DNA of 64,000 bases, taken from Phoronis australis. Its lineage: Eukaryota; Phoronida; Phoronidae. Below are positions 22,974 to 33,900 of the stretch, one piece after another (position 1 is the stretch's first letter; every line of letters begins with the position of its first letter). Made by a program: the position numbers and the translations under genes. The stretch is taken from contig NMRA01000005.1 in the NCBI GenBank assembly GCA_002633005.1, positions 1,100,982 to 1,164,981 of the forward strand. The letters are read 5' to 3'. Below the pieces are notes generated by a model. That model did no database searches and had not been told where the DNA came from. It worked only from the letters and a program-made list of their open reading frames with translations.

Positions 22974-25772
22974 GCAACAAAGAAAAGAGCAACAAGACGA
23001 CTTCAGAGCAAAACCACTGAGCAATTTTAATGGATTTTTTTCAATAACTCACTTTCCAAAGCATGGTAGAGTAGGTCGAAGTCCTGTTTCGTCTTGGGGT
23101 TCATTCGCCGCTCAAATTCTCGTCGGATTCGGTCCTCCTTTTCCTTCTTCTTCCTTATCTCCTCCTGACGTTCCCACTCCAGTCTCATGGCCTTGTCCTT
23201 GCGCACGTGCTCAACCACTCTCTTGGCCAACCAACGGCGGTAGTACTTTTGAATAATAATGACCTGTATACAGATATACAACAACAGCTTATTAACATGA
23301 CATAGGCAAGAAACTCGAGCTTCAAAAGTAGGGCCACCTATATTAATGTGGGTGGCCCTGCTCTTCAATTGCCTTAGAGAATACAAGGACAAGTGGCTTT
23401 CGGCATTTTATCTACTGGGATTAAAAATCATGATTTGTTTTGATGTATCACATACAAAAATTTGGTTTAATTTGAATTTTAACTGCTTTATTCGCCAAAC
23501 GCCAGCCCAGGAACTCTAAAAGCAGGAGGCCCAAGTTTTGAAGAATATCAGTTTTGCACTAATTTAGTGGCAAGCCTATTTAGAAAATTTTCAACACATG
23601 AAAGGTTACATTAAATTTAGTTATTTCCCACCTGGAAATGGTCAAATAGTATATAAGGATAACCTGCTAATAACTTGTTCGCAATGTAAACCGTTTCTAA
23701 ATAAACCAAACTGGCAGTGACTTGAAACAAACCTTTTTGAGGATCATTGCGTGGTACTCCTCTGCCGTTGTATACTGTCCAGGCACCATCAACTTGTCCT
23801 CCATGTTAGATACGTAGAGCCCGACCTTTGTCATCTGCGTCGACGAATCGCTAAACGTCTGTTGAACTTGGTGCCTTTGTTGTACGGTTTGTGTGTCACG
23901 GCAGAAGCGCGGTACATTGGTGGGTGCGCGAACTTTCTGCATGGTCTGCGCCGAGGCATGGTGGTACTCAGCGTTGGTCTTCTTGTGCCGGTAACCGCCG
24001 AGGAATGGCTTCTTGCGCGTGGCGCGCTCGATTTCCACAACCACATCCCGGTACTCACTGTGACCTAAAAAGTTGGTAAGTAGGTCAATAAACTGCTTTA
24101 TACACTACGTAAATGTACACTGGCAGATAGATGAGTAATAATGCCTGAATTTGAGTGAATTTAGAAGCAACAAGTACCTCACAAAACTGCATGACCATGC
24201 AAGCCTTGATGAGATATTGCCAGGCATTACAAATCAACACACGATCAAATTAGCTGTTCTCAGCATAGAGCTACAGAAAACAACTAAAATTAATTAAGAA
24301 ACGACCCCGTGTAAATAAAAAGCCACATACCATCCATAACCCTAACAGTGATCACGTCTGGCATCTGGTATTCCTGCCGTGGCCTGTATGCCTTCATAGG
24401 TGTATTCACTGGGTCGGCTGACTGCATCTCTAATTGCACCGTACCGTTAGGTCCTACCCCCAGCTCTCCGAGGGTCATCATGTCTGCTGTGGCTTTACCG
24501 TCAAACATCAGCAAGATGGCGCTGGCAGGCATCTTCAGCTCATGGGAAAAGTGCTCCTTGAGTTCCAGCAATGTCTGGCTAAGTTGGCAAGCTAGTGTCG
24601 CCACCTGGCCACTAGGCATCAAAACAAACTTGACTGCAAACAATCAAGAGCATAATTTGAGACAAAACAAACAAAGAAAACTATATACATATACATATGC
24701 ATATGGATATACATATACATTATATGTATATGTGTCCTAACTATTACAAAACATTTGATAGTATATAATAAATTATGAGTTCCATTACACAGCGCTCAAT
24801 TACCCAACCGAATATTCATGTCTAATAGGATCAAGATATATTAAATGTTACTAAAAATCATTTGCTTCACAACTTAAAAGGCAACACAACACAATAATGT
24901 GAAGTGGTTGGGCAATATTTTCAAATACTGCACTATTAAAATAGTATATGTGTTGTGTATTAAGCATCAAAATTATCAAAATACATCTGAATTTCACACT
25001 AACCTGTAGCAGTAGCATGTGTATTCACAAATGACCTAGGAGACACGGGCGGCTGCGGCGACACCGCATGGGGGTCCACCTCCTCGGTCGCTACGTTGGG
25101 TTCAGTAGCCGTACCCACGTTCTCTTTTGTCTCTTCCTCACCCGTTACCTGAACCTCCTCCACTGGACCTACATCCTGTTCTACTGCATAACCACCACCA
25201 GCCACCTCCTCTGTTTTCAGTTCTTCACCACCTGGAGGTGCCTCGGTCTCCGCAATAGTTTCCTGTGCAACACCTTCCTCGACATTGTCCAGATTTTCAG
25301 CCCCTGCCTCTTGAGTTTCCGTTTCCTGATTTTCACTTTCTTGGATGGCTGTGTCTGCCATTTGGTCAGATTCCTTGTTTTTGACATCTGCAGTTTCTGT
25401 ACTTTCCACCATGGGCTGCTCTCCAGACTCCACCAGCTCGACATCTGCAGGCTTTTCCCCAGACTCTACATTTTCAACTTCCACATTTTCTGCATCCTGC
25501 TCTTCCACATTGTCCGTGTCCTTAGCAACGTCTTGATTACTCTCCGCCAAAGTTTCTACAGGTTGATCTGCAACCTTTTCTGGTTGCCCACTTTCTGCAG
25601 TGTCTACAGCCTCTTCTTGACTTTGTCCAGCCTCTTCCTGCAAATTTTCACCAACACCTTCCTGGTTTTCATCAGCACCTTGAGTTCCTTCGTCATTTAC
25701 TGGTGCTTGACTATCCTCCACCGGGTTTGCTTCCGTTTCAGCAGGCTCAGCTTGAGCTGCGTTATCGGCCAT
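18878..25772 (-). CDS. IQUB: IQUB, IQ motif and ubiquitin-like domain protein (complete, 10 coding exons)
   Basis: Exons in transcript order: 25772-25004, 24633-24331, 24064-23733, 23263-23053, 22368-22193, 21649-21479, 21082-20906, 20310-20062, 19635-19450, 19060-18878 (stop). All junctions are GT-AG and the phases agree, giving 2,757 nt and 918 residues; human IQUB is about 790. The extra length is mostly the acidic N-terminal tail. Order: disordered tail, ubiquitin-like domain, a conserved block with [12 protein letters not shown] and FCRDTQTV, an IQ helix, coiled coil, then a C-terminal domain with [12 protein letters not shown], two CxxC pairs and [18 protein letters not shown] (Chlamydomonas FAP253) belongs to the base region of axonemal radial spoke 1. 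It lies head-to-head with the DNAH12-type dynein gene. The start was chosen at the first Met after a probable acceptor (TTTTACAG). Confidence 0.93.
19140..19450. repeat. Four-copy minisatellite with X-box-like motifs in IQUB intron 9
   Basis: About 80-bp units begin near 19144, 19227, 19306 and 19383, each opening GGTGTTTATGCA. Units 1-3 share AGGGTAATTATTATTCA; the fourth is shorter. Each unit ends with an RFX X-box-like site: ATTACCGTGACAAC (19205), ATTACCGTGGCAAC (19284), ATTGCCATGGCAAC (19363) and ATCACCATGACAAC (19430). The last unit abuts the exon 9 splice donor. Confidence 0.85.
20062..22368 (-). CDS. IQUB: IQUB coding exons 5-8: C-terminal helical region and four-Cys motif
   Basis: Exon 5 (22368-22193) has [20 protein letters not shown]. 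Exon 6 (21649-21479) has [20 protein letters not shown] and [12 protein letters not shown]. Exon 7 (21082-20906) has [20 protein letters not shown]. Exon 8 (20310-20062) has [15 protein letters not shown] and, 20 residues on, CRSC, so Cys 728, 731, 752 and 755 could form a zinc site. Human IQUB keeps these cysteines. Exons 6, 7 and 8 are all phase 0. Confidence 0.9.
22939..22973. repeat. (TAA)n microsatellite in an IQUB intron
   Basis: About 11 uninterrupted AAT/TAA units in intron 4, between exons 4 and 5. Confidence 0.9.
23053..24064 (-). CDS. IQUB: IQUB coding exons 3-4: central block and IQ motif
   Basis: Exon 3 (24064-23733) carries the most conserved family stretch, including [29 protein letters not shown] and [16 protein letters not shown]. 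Exon 4 (23263-23053) opens with [14 protein letters not shown], a single IQ motif (IQxxxRxxxxR type) expected to bind calmodulin or a light-chain-like protein. A long charged helix follows ([20 protein letters not shown]), probably coiled coil. Exon 4 ends in phase 1 and joins exon 5 to read LEKWRQEEL, matching human LEFWRQEEL. Confidence 0.9.
24331..24633 (-). CDS. IQUB: IQUB coding exon 2: ubiquitin-like domain
   Basis: It encodes residues 257-357. [20 protein letters not shown] opens a beta-grasp fold, followed by the helix [16 protein letters not shown] and then [20 protein letters not shown], the usual ubiquitin-like strand and turn pattern. The HFSH and KxHF signature matches human IQUB. 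No C-terminal Gly-Gly is present, so it is a built-in domain rather than a conjugated tag. Confidence 0.9.
24684..24733. repeat. TATACA-type low-complexity repeat in IQUB intron 1
   Basis: Alternating TATACATA units with a partly palindromic layout, just upstream of coding exon 2 in the minus-strand sense. Confidence 0.75.
25004..25772 (-). CDS. IQUB: IQUB coding exon 1: acidic disordered N-terminus
   Basis: It encodes residues 1-256, dominated by Glu, Gln, Val, Ala, Asp and Thr, with loosely repeated VES/VEN/EEV-type units and almost no aromatic residues. It has no predicted fold. The corresponding tail of human IQUB is roughly half as long but also Glu/Ser rich, so composition rather than sequence is conserved. 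The exon ends in phase 1 at ACAG|GTTAGT. The imperfect repeats point to expansion by slippage. A 238-residue open frame on the opposite strand is a shadow of this composition. Confidence 0.88.
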
Positions 25773-27963
25773 TGCTGTTTGTAAATCTGTAAAATAAATT
25801 ACAGATATTTTTTTGTACAGATTGAGGTCACCATGCGTGTATTCTCAGGATTATGGACTTAACACGCAGTTTTTGGTAAGCCATTTTAGAAGGTTTAGTA
25901 ACTCGGCACACAACATGGTCAACAGTTTGAAAAGCAGAAACTGGTCGACTGACATGTTATATGGAAAGCTTAAAAAATTGGGCACCAGCTGACTTCATTA
26001 TTAATGTACCTTAAAGTGCCATCAATGAGAAACTTGACCACACAGCCCAGGGCCTAATCTCTAAACTCATACTCAAAACTGCACTTTGGCTCTGTATAGT
26101 TGTCCATTTGTATCCTTACCTTTAGGGATTTGTGGGTGATGCAGAGCTTCAACCAATTATTTTGCATCATTAGAGTACAAATTTGTGACTATAATCCTGC
26201 CAATGCAATTGATCAAATTTCGAATCAAGTTTCGAATACGGAGATTAGATGATTAGACCACGAGTCCAAGATGCCTCTCTTTGACTTGCTCAGGATCCCG
26301 TAACTAAACTGAGTTTAACTACGCAATTACTGCAGTTCCAATAAATAACTACACGATCTCACATCCACTGAAAGTAACTGTTTCTCACTTTACCCTGCCT
26401 ACACTCATAACTGGATGTAGGGAGCACGAAAGCCTAAATGAAACTTGATTGAAAGACATGGTCATGGCGTTGGGATACATGTTCACCGGACCACGCTTTC
26501 AATTCTTCTCAGTGCCTTACCAGCAACAAAATTCGACCACCAATGTATCGCAAAGGAATTCTAATAACTTTATACTCTTGGAATACTTACTTCAATGGAT
26601 TAAAACAGCAACACAGCACAGAAAAAGTGTTCTCGAGGAATCTTCACAAAATGGAAATCATATGCAGCTTGTTGCCTTGTTGTGATGACGTCACGGTTAC
26701 TACGCATGGCGGACATTTCTACTAAAGTGACACTTTGGCATAATGATTTATTTCATTAAAAATATTCATTTGAAATTTTGGACAAATACTTTGAAGTAAA
26801 GTTTTTAAAATCTTCTAAATATTATTTTTTATGGCGAGATTTATTCTCTATTTTTGTGAAATTTTGTTTTTTAAACATATATTATCTAGGTTTAAGTACA
26901 TGTTAAACAATATTTTAGAAACATTCGCAAATCTCGAAATATCCCAGGAGTTCGTCCATAACAACACTTGTGAATTTTTAAACGCAGTTTTTAGCTAAAA
27001 TTATGAACGATCTGCGTTGACCGATGGTTTAATTACCACAGATGCAGACAACTTAATACTTCCCTGTATTGAAAGCAACTGAACTGTGCCAAAGACCAAC
27101 AAAAGGTGAGAAATTGTTGTCGAATTGGTGTGTCTAGTAGGTGAACTCGCAAGAGCCGAGCCGAACAGGCGACGGTGACTTGGTTGCGTTGAAACCGTTT
27201 AGTAATACATCATATTGCAGTGGTGTAACTGATCAAGTCGTGACTATTTATATAACTTCCTCGTTAGGTTTGATGCAAAGGAAAATTCCAAAATGTATTT
27301 TAGTTTTCACAAATTGGCCGAAAACATGCAGCCTCGGTTTTGCATTGGCAAAGGCAAAGCCTGGTTTCATGTTATTCTTTCACCATCCCATCTGAGACTA
27401 CATCCAGACGAAGAGGGGATGGTTTACTGAGGACACACGTCAGTTTCTCAATCATAGTCTGTCTGTTAAATTTTATTTAATGGAGGTGCAGCTGCCTCCA
27501 CTGGGAAAACTGTGAATGCTGGTTTTGTAACTGACTGGTGTTGTTTTGGCCACTTGTATCGCATGCCATTTTTGCATATCCTCTGTAGTCCTCTGACCAT
27601 CAGCACTTTGGAAGTTTTAGTGCTTCACTATTAATGAGAGGTAGTTTTAGCTGTGTAAAAATTGTGACGTAAACATACTTTGGGTTTGGAGTTGAAAGGA
27701 TTTTAAAATGTCGCCTGCAGCAGCATTCGCTCAATGCTCGGAAAGTAGTTGTGATGAAATTTTGATGTCTTAACGTATGTTTAACCAAATTCAAATTTGC
27801 CTGGTTTCCAGTTAATATCTGTCGCACTAGTACAAATAATTGTGTATGCGTGACAGAATTAAACGCTGCTTGTTCCTAGAAGCGCAGCATATGTATTTAA
27901 TTGACACTCGTTTCATAAATATGCATTTATCATTCATGCTCATCTTCATTTTGATTTTGCCAG
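25773..27963. promoter_or_regulatory. Divergent intergenic region between IQUB and the DNAH12-like gene
   Basis: The two start codons face away from each other across 2,191 bases. Coding exon 1 of IQUB is preceded by an acceptor-like TTTTACAG and the dynein ATG by ATTTTGCCAG, so both genes probably have upstream non-coding exons here. Candidate donors are TTGAA|GTAAGTATTC on the minus strand (exon end 26591) and AAAAG|GTGAGAAAT on the plus strand (exon end 27105). Transcription would then start roughly within 26600-27060. No coding sequence is recognised. Transcription starts are inferred, not seen. Confidence 0.55.
26686..26693. promoter_or_regulatory. Perfect cAMP-response element (CRE) palindrome
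   Basis: TGACGTCA, followed within 15 bases by GCATGGCGGACATT, which resembles a YY1-type ATGGCGG site. A GTTGCC half X-box lies at 26671. The cluster is in the IQUB/DNAH12 gap and fits a core promoter for IQUB, the dynein gene, or both. Motif evidence only. Confidence 0.45.
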
Positions 27964-30900
27964 ATGTCTGCAGTAAATGGGCACAGTTACAAGAATGGTG
28001 GATCCGCGCGTCGGTCGCCGGAAGGAATGCCTCGTCTTCCACCAATCTCCAAACCGAAACTGGAGATAAAAGACCCCTATGCCGACAGCAAACTCATGAA
28101 GTTCAGACTGGCCAACAGTAAACAAGAACTGCTGACAAAGATAATGTATGTATAGTGCATAAAAAGTTATAACGTTCATGGCTTTAAAAGGCAAAGCAAC
28201 AAACCATTTGCTCTTGGCGATGTCCGATGACAAAAACCTGAACTCCAGAATGAGACCACTTATAACTTTTGGCTTGAATGTCATGTATTGGTGAGCTCTG
28301 AAGCTGAATGTCATGCCACCTGTCGGTCCTAGCCTTAAATCAAGGACCAATAACACTAGCAAATCTAGGTCACAATGTCTTTAAGGGAGGCAACCACAGT
28401 GTTTAAAATAAAATGTCCTTATTAGTAATCATAAAAACAGCATGTTAGTGGCATTTTTGCCATGTCCCTGGGCCCTAAATCTGTCTATGAATAAGTGACT
28501 CTACTTACTAATAACTGAGGTGTGAATCAGGCTTTGCAAATTTTATGAGCCAAAATGTAATTACTCGTCTTCCTAACATGAATTTGTGCAAAAGCTATGA
28601 ATTGTGGAGAATTGATTGTGACTTAAATAAAGATTTTTAATTTCAGACATTCACTGCTAACATTTCCATTTTACTGTTTTTGGGTTTAATACTTACTGCA
28701 AATGTCCAAAATTTTACATATAGGTAAATAAAACAACAAAAATGGATCAACTGAAATTTTCGGATGTGATAACATCCTTCATCAACAGAAACAGAAGTAA
28801 AATAAAATCAAACACTATATGACAATTGACATTTAAGATGTAGCGTAATGAATATGATACATTGTTGTGGAAAAAATTCAAGGATATAATTCAAGAAGTT
28901 TTTATATTTAATCCATTAGGTTCAAGTGTATTGAGCTTGCCTATCCAAAATTTTATCTTTTAAAACTGTGAGGGGTACTGGGATATTGATGTTTTCACAT
29001 TTATTTTCTACCTAAATTTTACCAAATGTGTTTGATGACAAATCATACTAAAACTTTTTTACCGATGTTTTTAAAAGGGGACTGTAGTCAAAATAATGTT
29101 GCAGTTAATCGGTTCTAACATACAAATAAAACTCACATTTGCCTGACTTGCGTGCCAAACAAAAGCCAATTCGAATTCATGGTCAAAACACTGAATTCTG
29201 AAAGCGATCGCTGATTGGCTGATGCGTCAGTGACGTGAACGGCGGGGTATCGGCTGCTTTACACATTCATTGCTTATGTCATATTTGAAGAGTTTACATC
29301 GTAATTTATCATTGTATCAATCGTCCTTATTTTTTATTGTTTGCCACAATGCTGTAAAAGGTTCGCTATGCCTTTTTGTATGGCACCTGGTTGCTCAAAC
29401 TCTTCGAAAAAGGCGTCTTCAAAAGGGATGGTCATCGCATACCATCGCCGGGTTACCCAAGCTTTGTCCCAAAGCTCATTGTAGATATAGGCCAACAGGT
29501 TTAAGCGGATATGGGTAAAAAATGTACAAATAAAATCTGACTCAAACTTAAAACTAAGTCATCCTTGAGTAAACCTAGGAACCAGGTTCCTAGAGTAAAC
29601 TAACTTCTGTATTTACCGGTGTTGGAAATGTTAGCGATCGTTCATCGGCTGGTGCTAGTAAAATTGTGATGTGTTCTCTTGAGTCACCTGACCTTTACCA
29701 GTTTCTTTTCCCCCTGATTCTTTTATCAAGTGTTCGTCGCTGACGCTACCTATGTTGCGTACATGTTATAACAAATTATCGGAGCTTGTTTCATTTTGTT
29801 TCAAGTTTTTAGTATTTTTACACCAGCAAGCCGAATTTTAGAACAACCTTGGTGCTGCGAAGCTGTTATGATGTCCCGAAAGACGTCTCAAATTTTTATG
29901 AAATGGCGCGTGCGCCGTGTCACGAGCGTACTGTTCTTGAAACGGACAACACACTTCTTTGTTAAAAAGGCGGCAAATTATGCTACCAAAGGACGTTTAT
30001 TTGATTGTTTTCCACTTAAACGGCTGCAACGAACAATGGAAGTGTCGGGTGACTATATCAGATTTTGCATGCGCCCCCGCCGGTCCGTTAGCTTTATATG
30101 TTGATGTAGCCTAAGTTTTACGACGAGGTGACGAGCATAACTGAGTCAACTATACCCGGGTAGTCAACGGCTGTCTGAAATTTCGGGGTTAACGGAGCTC
30201 AACACACAGTGGTACGATAGTCTTCATACAGGTACAGTCGGTAACTTACCAACCCTTCAAGTTTACAGAGCTGCCGGAGTACTGGCTGACAGCTGGCTGA
30301 CTGGATGGCTAGAGTCCACATTGCCCTCGGCACAGTCACTGACACCAGTTGCACCGGCAAATTTTCGTCTGACAATGACGATGACTGGGTATCATTTTGT
30401 GTTGCCTCGGCTCAAACAGGTATCCCTTGTGACCCGAAATTTCACACTAAAATTTCGACATATAAAAAACGCTACTTGATTGCACGCTAACACACGACAG
30501 TGACTTTGCCCCCGCCAAATACGTCACGAGACTAAGCAGCGCTCCAAGCCGGTAATTTTTTGAGCTTCGTTTGAGAATATAAGTTTAATTTTTGGTGTTG
30601 AATTATTTGTGAAGTTAATCAACAATTGATAGAAAACTATCCAGAATTTATTCAGAATAAAATACAGTTCCCTTTTAAATTTAAACTTTTAAGAAGTAAA
30701 ATTTCTCTTTTCTACCACATATTCTTCTAAAGTAAATTTTCTTTCCTGTAATTAAAGTTGAGGTAGAGATTTGTAGGGAGATAAACATAAATTTCCACAA
30801 ACATGTCATGAATGTTTCTTGCATTATCGTTCAAATGAAAATCCTGTGTGTATTGCAGGCACGACAATGCTATGCAAGTTTATGCGCAGTATGAAGACAA

Positions 30901-33900
30901 AGCTGGGGCCGGAGCGCAGAAGACTTCAGGCGAACCAGAGTACCCAGCAGAGGTATGAACGGAAGGATTTCCCACAGGTGGCGGCGTTGGGCAAAATGGA
31001 GTGCCAGCCTAGCCCATCATATGATAACTGAGAATTGATTTTATAAGTCACCGAGAGTGATCTCTATATTTCACAATATAGACATTTTAATCTCGTGTGA
31101 AATTGTGCCAAATCACACAATGACTGTTCTTGTGCTGTGCTGATATCAAATTTAATTTTGCAGATAATCTCTGCATCTAACAAACAGATTTTAACATTCA
31201 TCTTGCGGTCAAAATATGTCCCCAGTATATTTTTTCTACCTACCGTAGCCTCAGTGTAGAAATTTCTTTGCTAAAAGTATTCTCTACTGTATTTTTTAGC
31301 TAAAATGATCCTCTACACATGATTCTCTTTCTTAAGGTCACTCTTCGGCCACATATCTTCATAGCACACTCGGTGAAAACCATTTATTCTTTGTGTTCAA
31401 TTATGGAACATTGAGCAGGTGGAATTTTGCTTCAGAATCAACTTGGACTGAATATTTTGGTGACCTGTAGCACCCCCTGTTGGTAACCTGGGGGACTAAT
31501 CAGAGAGAACACAATAAAGCAACTAAATCCCAAACGATCTGTTAGATATTTCTGTATGTGCCAAACTGTTGTGTTTTACAGTTCGTGCGAGGTTACTGCA
31601 AGGTCAGTTTTTTTCCTCGACTATTTCACGGCAAAGTTTATGTTTCGTTTCACTGTGCTGTTTTTAATTGCATCCATCTTTAATCAGATTACGTAGAACT
31701 CTAGGCAGTTTTGTTATTGCACGGACGGAAGCATAAAGGAGTAAGGTATCTAGTCTTAAAACTGGATTTCATCCGGTTTAGCTGGTTAAAAACAAAAACT
31801 TGAATTCGACCTTTTACTGACATTAACTTGGTCTCATAACACCATCAGAGGAATACACTTCCCTTGTGTATGAATACGTCAATCTCAATACGGCGTGGGA
31901 ATGTGTTGTGAACATTCTAAGTCCCGTCAGCATGCCATCTGTTGGCCACATCACGTGACCTAATGAAATTAAGTCTGAAAAGATTTCTGGCCCAACTGGG
32001 TCTTGAACACAGGAACTTCTGCTAACCATGCAGACGCTCTAGCCAATGAGCCATCGGGACCACCAGTCAAGCACATGCCCCTTAACAATAAAACATCAAA
32101 ACGAAATGGGGTTGGCAAATTTGAAAATGACGCATACAGTAACGAAACTGGATTCCTATCATGGTAAGAAATGTAATGAGACAAAAGACCTAATTCGATT
32201 TTTGTTTTTAGCCAGCTGAACAGGGCGAAATTCAGATTTAAATCTTGAAATAATTACACCATTAATTCAACATTTGATTTTACGAAAACATTTTACAAAA
32301 AATAACATGACCAGATAAATCCAGTCATATATTCTTGTTTGAAGTACCAATTCATTCAAATTGTCCAATAATGGTCTGTTGTTACAGTCTGGAATACCAA
32401 TGTTGGTATAACATGTTTTAGCTTTGTAAGTTTTTATAACAAAAATGAAGCTTGCAAATGACGAAACACAGATAACATGGGAGCTGGGCACGCTAGTCGA
32501 GCACAGTATTGCACGTCATCACGTCGAAAAGAGTTAATCTACAATATGGATTTAGAATTTAAAGAACCTGGGTTTTACCAGTTCCAAAATTAGCCTTGTT
32601 AAATCAAGATATTGTAAATACACATAGTATCCAAAACATGTTTGTTGAAACATTTTATCTTTTTCTAGAGAGAAGCCAGCAAAGCGGGGGTCAGTTCATG
32701 TTTTTCTTGTCAGTAATGTTTACTGAATATTGTTTAGAGCAAGAAGGTGTGAATGTTAGATTCTGTTCTTTTTGGCTTACCGGCCCAGTCTGTAAGCTGT
32801 TTTCATGTTTTTGTCTGGCATCCATTTCCACAGTATATGAAATTATTCCTTCTTAGTTTGGTTTGTATTTATTGGCTTGTACATGTAAGACTGATCTGAA
32901 GTCATGTGGCTTACAACTTTGCAGTCCTAACTTTGACATCAAATAACCTTCAAAAGTAAAAGTCAAGGTCAATGAAAATGTTGAAATGCGGCTTTTATCT
33001 CATAGGATACACGTACTTGTATTCAGATTTGACATTTGTGTTATCAGCAAATGATGCTTTTATTTCAAAATAATATTGCAATTTCATGAAGTAATGCTTA
33101 ATTTCCCACATTTCAAATCTTTTGATTCAGATTTAATCTCAGTGTTTTTATCATTACTTGCTGGTCAGCTGCTGGTCATGTGGTCCTATATCTCTGTATT
33201 GAAAGACAAGACAGTTGTTCTTCTTTAAGAAACTTGTGAAAACATTATTTGCGTAAATCGCCAGCGTTTCATGCAGTGACACTGCTTGTCTATTTTCGGG
33301 AGTCGGACGTCGCAAGAGCTGACACCGAAATAAAAATCTTCAGGATAAAACAACGAATCTACTGGAACATATTTACAAAGTAGTTTGATTATTGTACATT
33401 ATCTCTGGTGTGATTTAATTTCTTGCCTAGTTAGAATAATTAGAATCTTAGTAAACTGCAGTAGGAGTCACCAGTATAAGTACAACAGGAGTGTCAAAGG
33501 TCAAATTTGTCACACTTTAGATAGTATACAATGACTTAAGTACCGCGTTCATATGTTCCTGTAAAATATATTGTTGTTCCTTTGTGGAATTTTTATTTGT
33601 TGTCATACCTGCGGTACAACTCTTGTGACATCCGAATTCTAATGATGGATGAATTGTGGCACAGTATCAACAAATGACAGATCATTCAAGTGAAGACATC
33701 AAAGTCAAGTTAATGTTTAACGAGACTTGTATGAAAGAAGGTTGTAGCCAGCTTTTACCGTTTGCTTGTGAATACAATTGTGTTGCATTGTATTGTTTTG
33801 TATTGTATGTTTCACTATCAAAGGTAGGGACCCTGATTTTCTGCAATAAAGGAAAACGGGTAACATTCATGGAATCCGACTTCTTTGAGGGTTTTAGGCA

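Noticed and set aside
25068-25784. 238-residue plus-strand open frame, the second longest in the window
   Set aside because: It lies exactly opposite IQUB coding exon 1 and its Leu/Phe/Cys-rich sequence is the complement of the Glu/Gln-rich exon.
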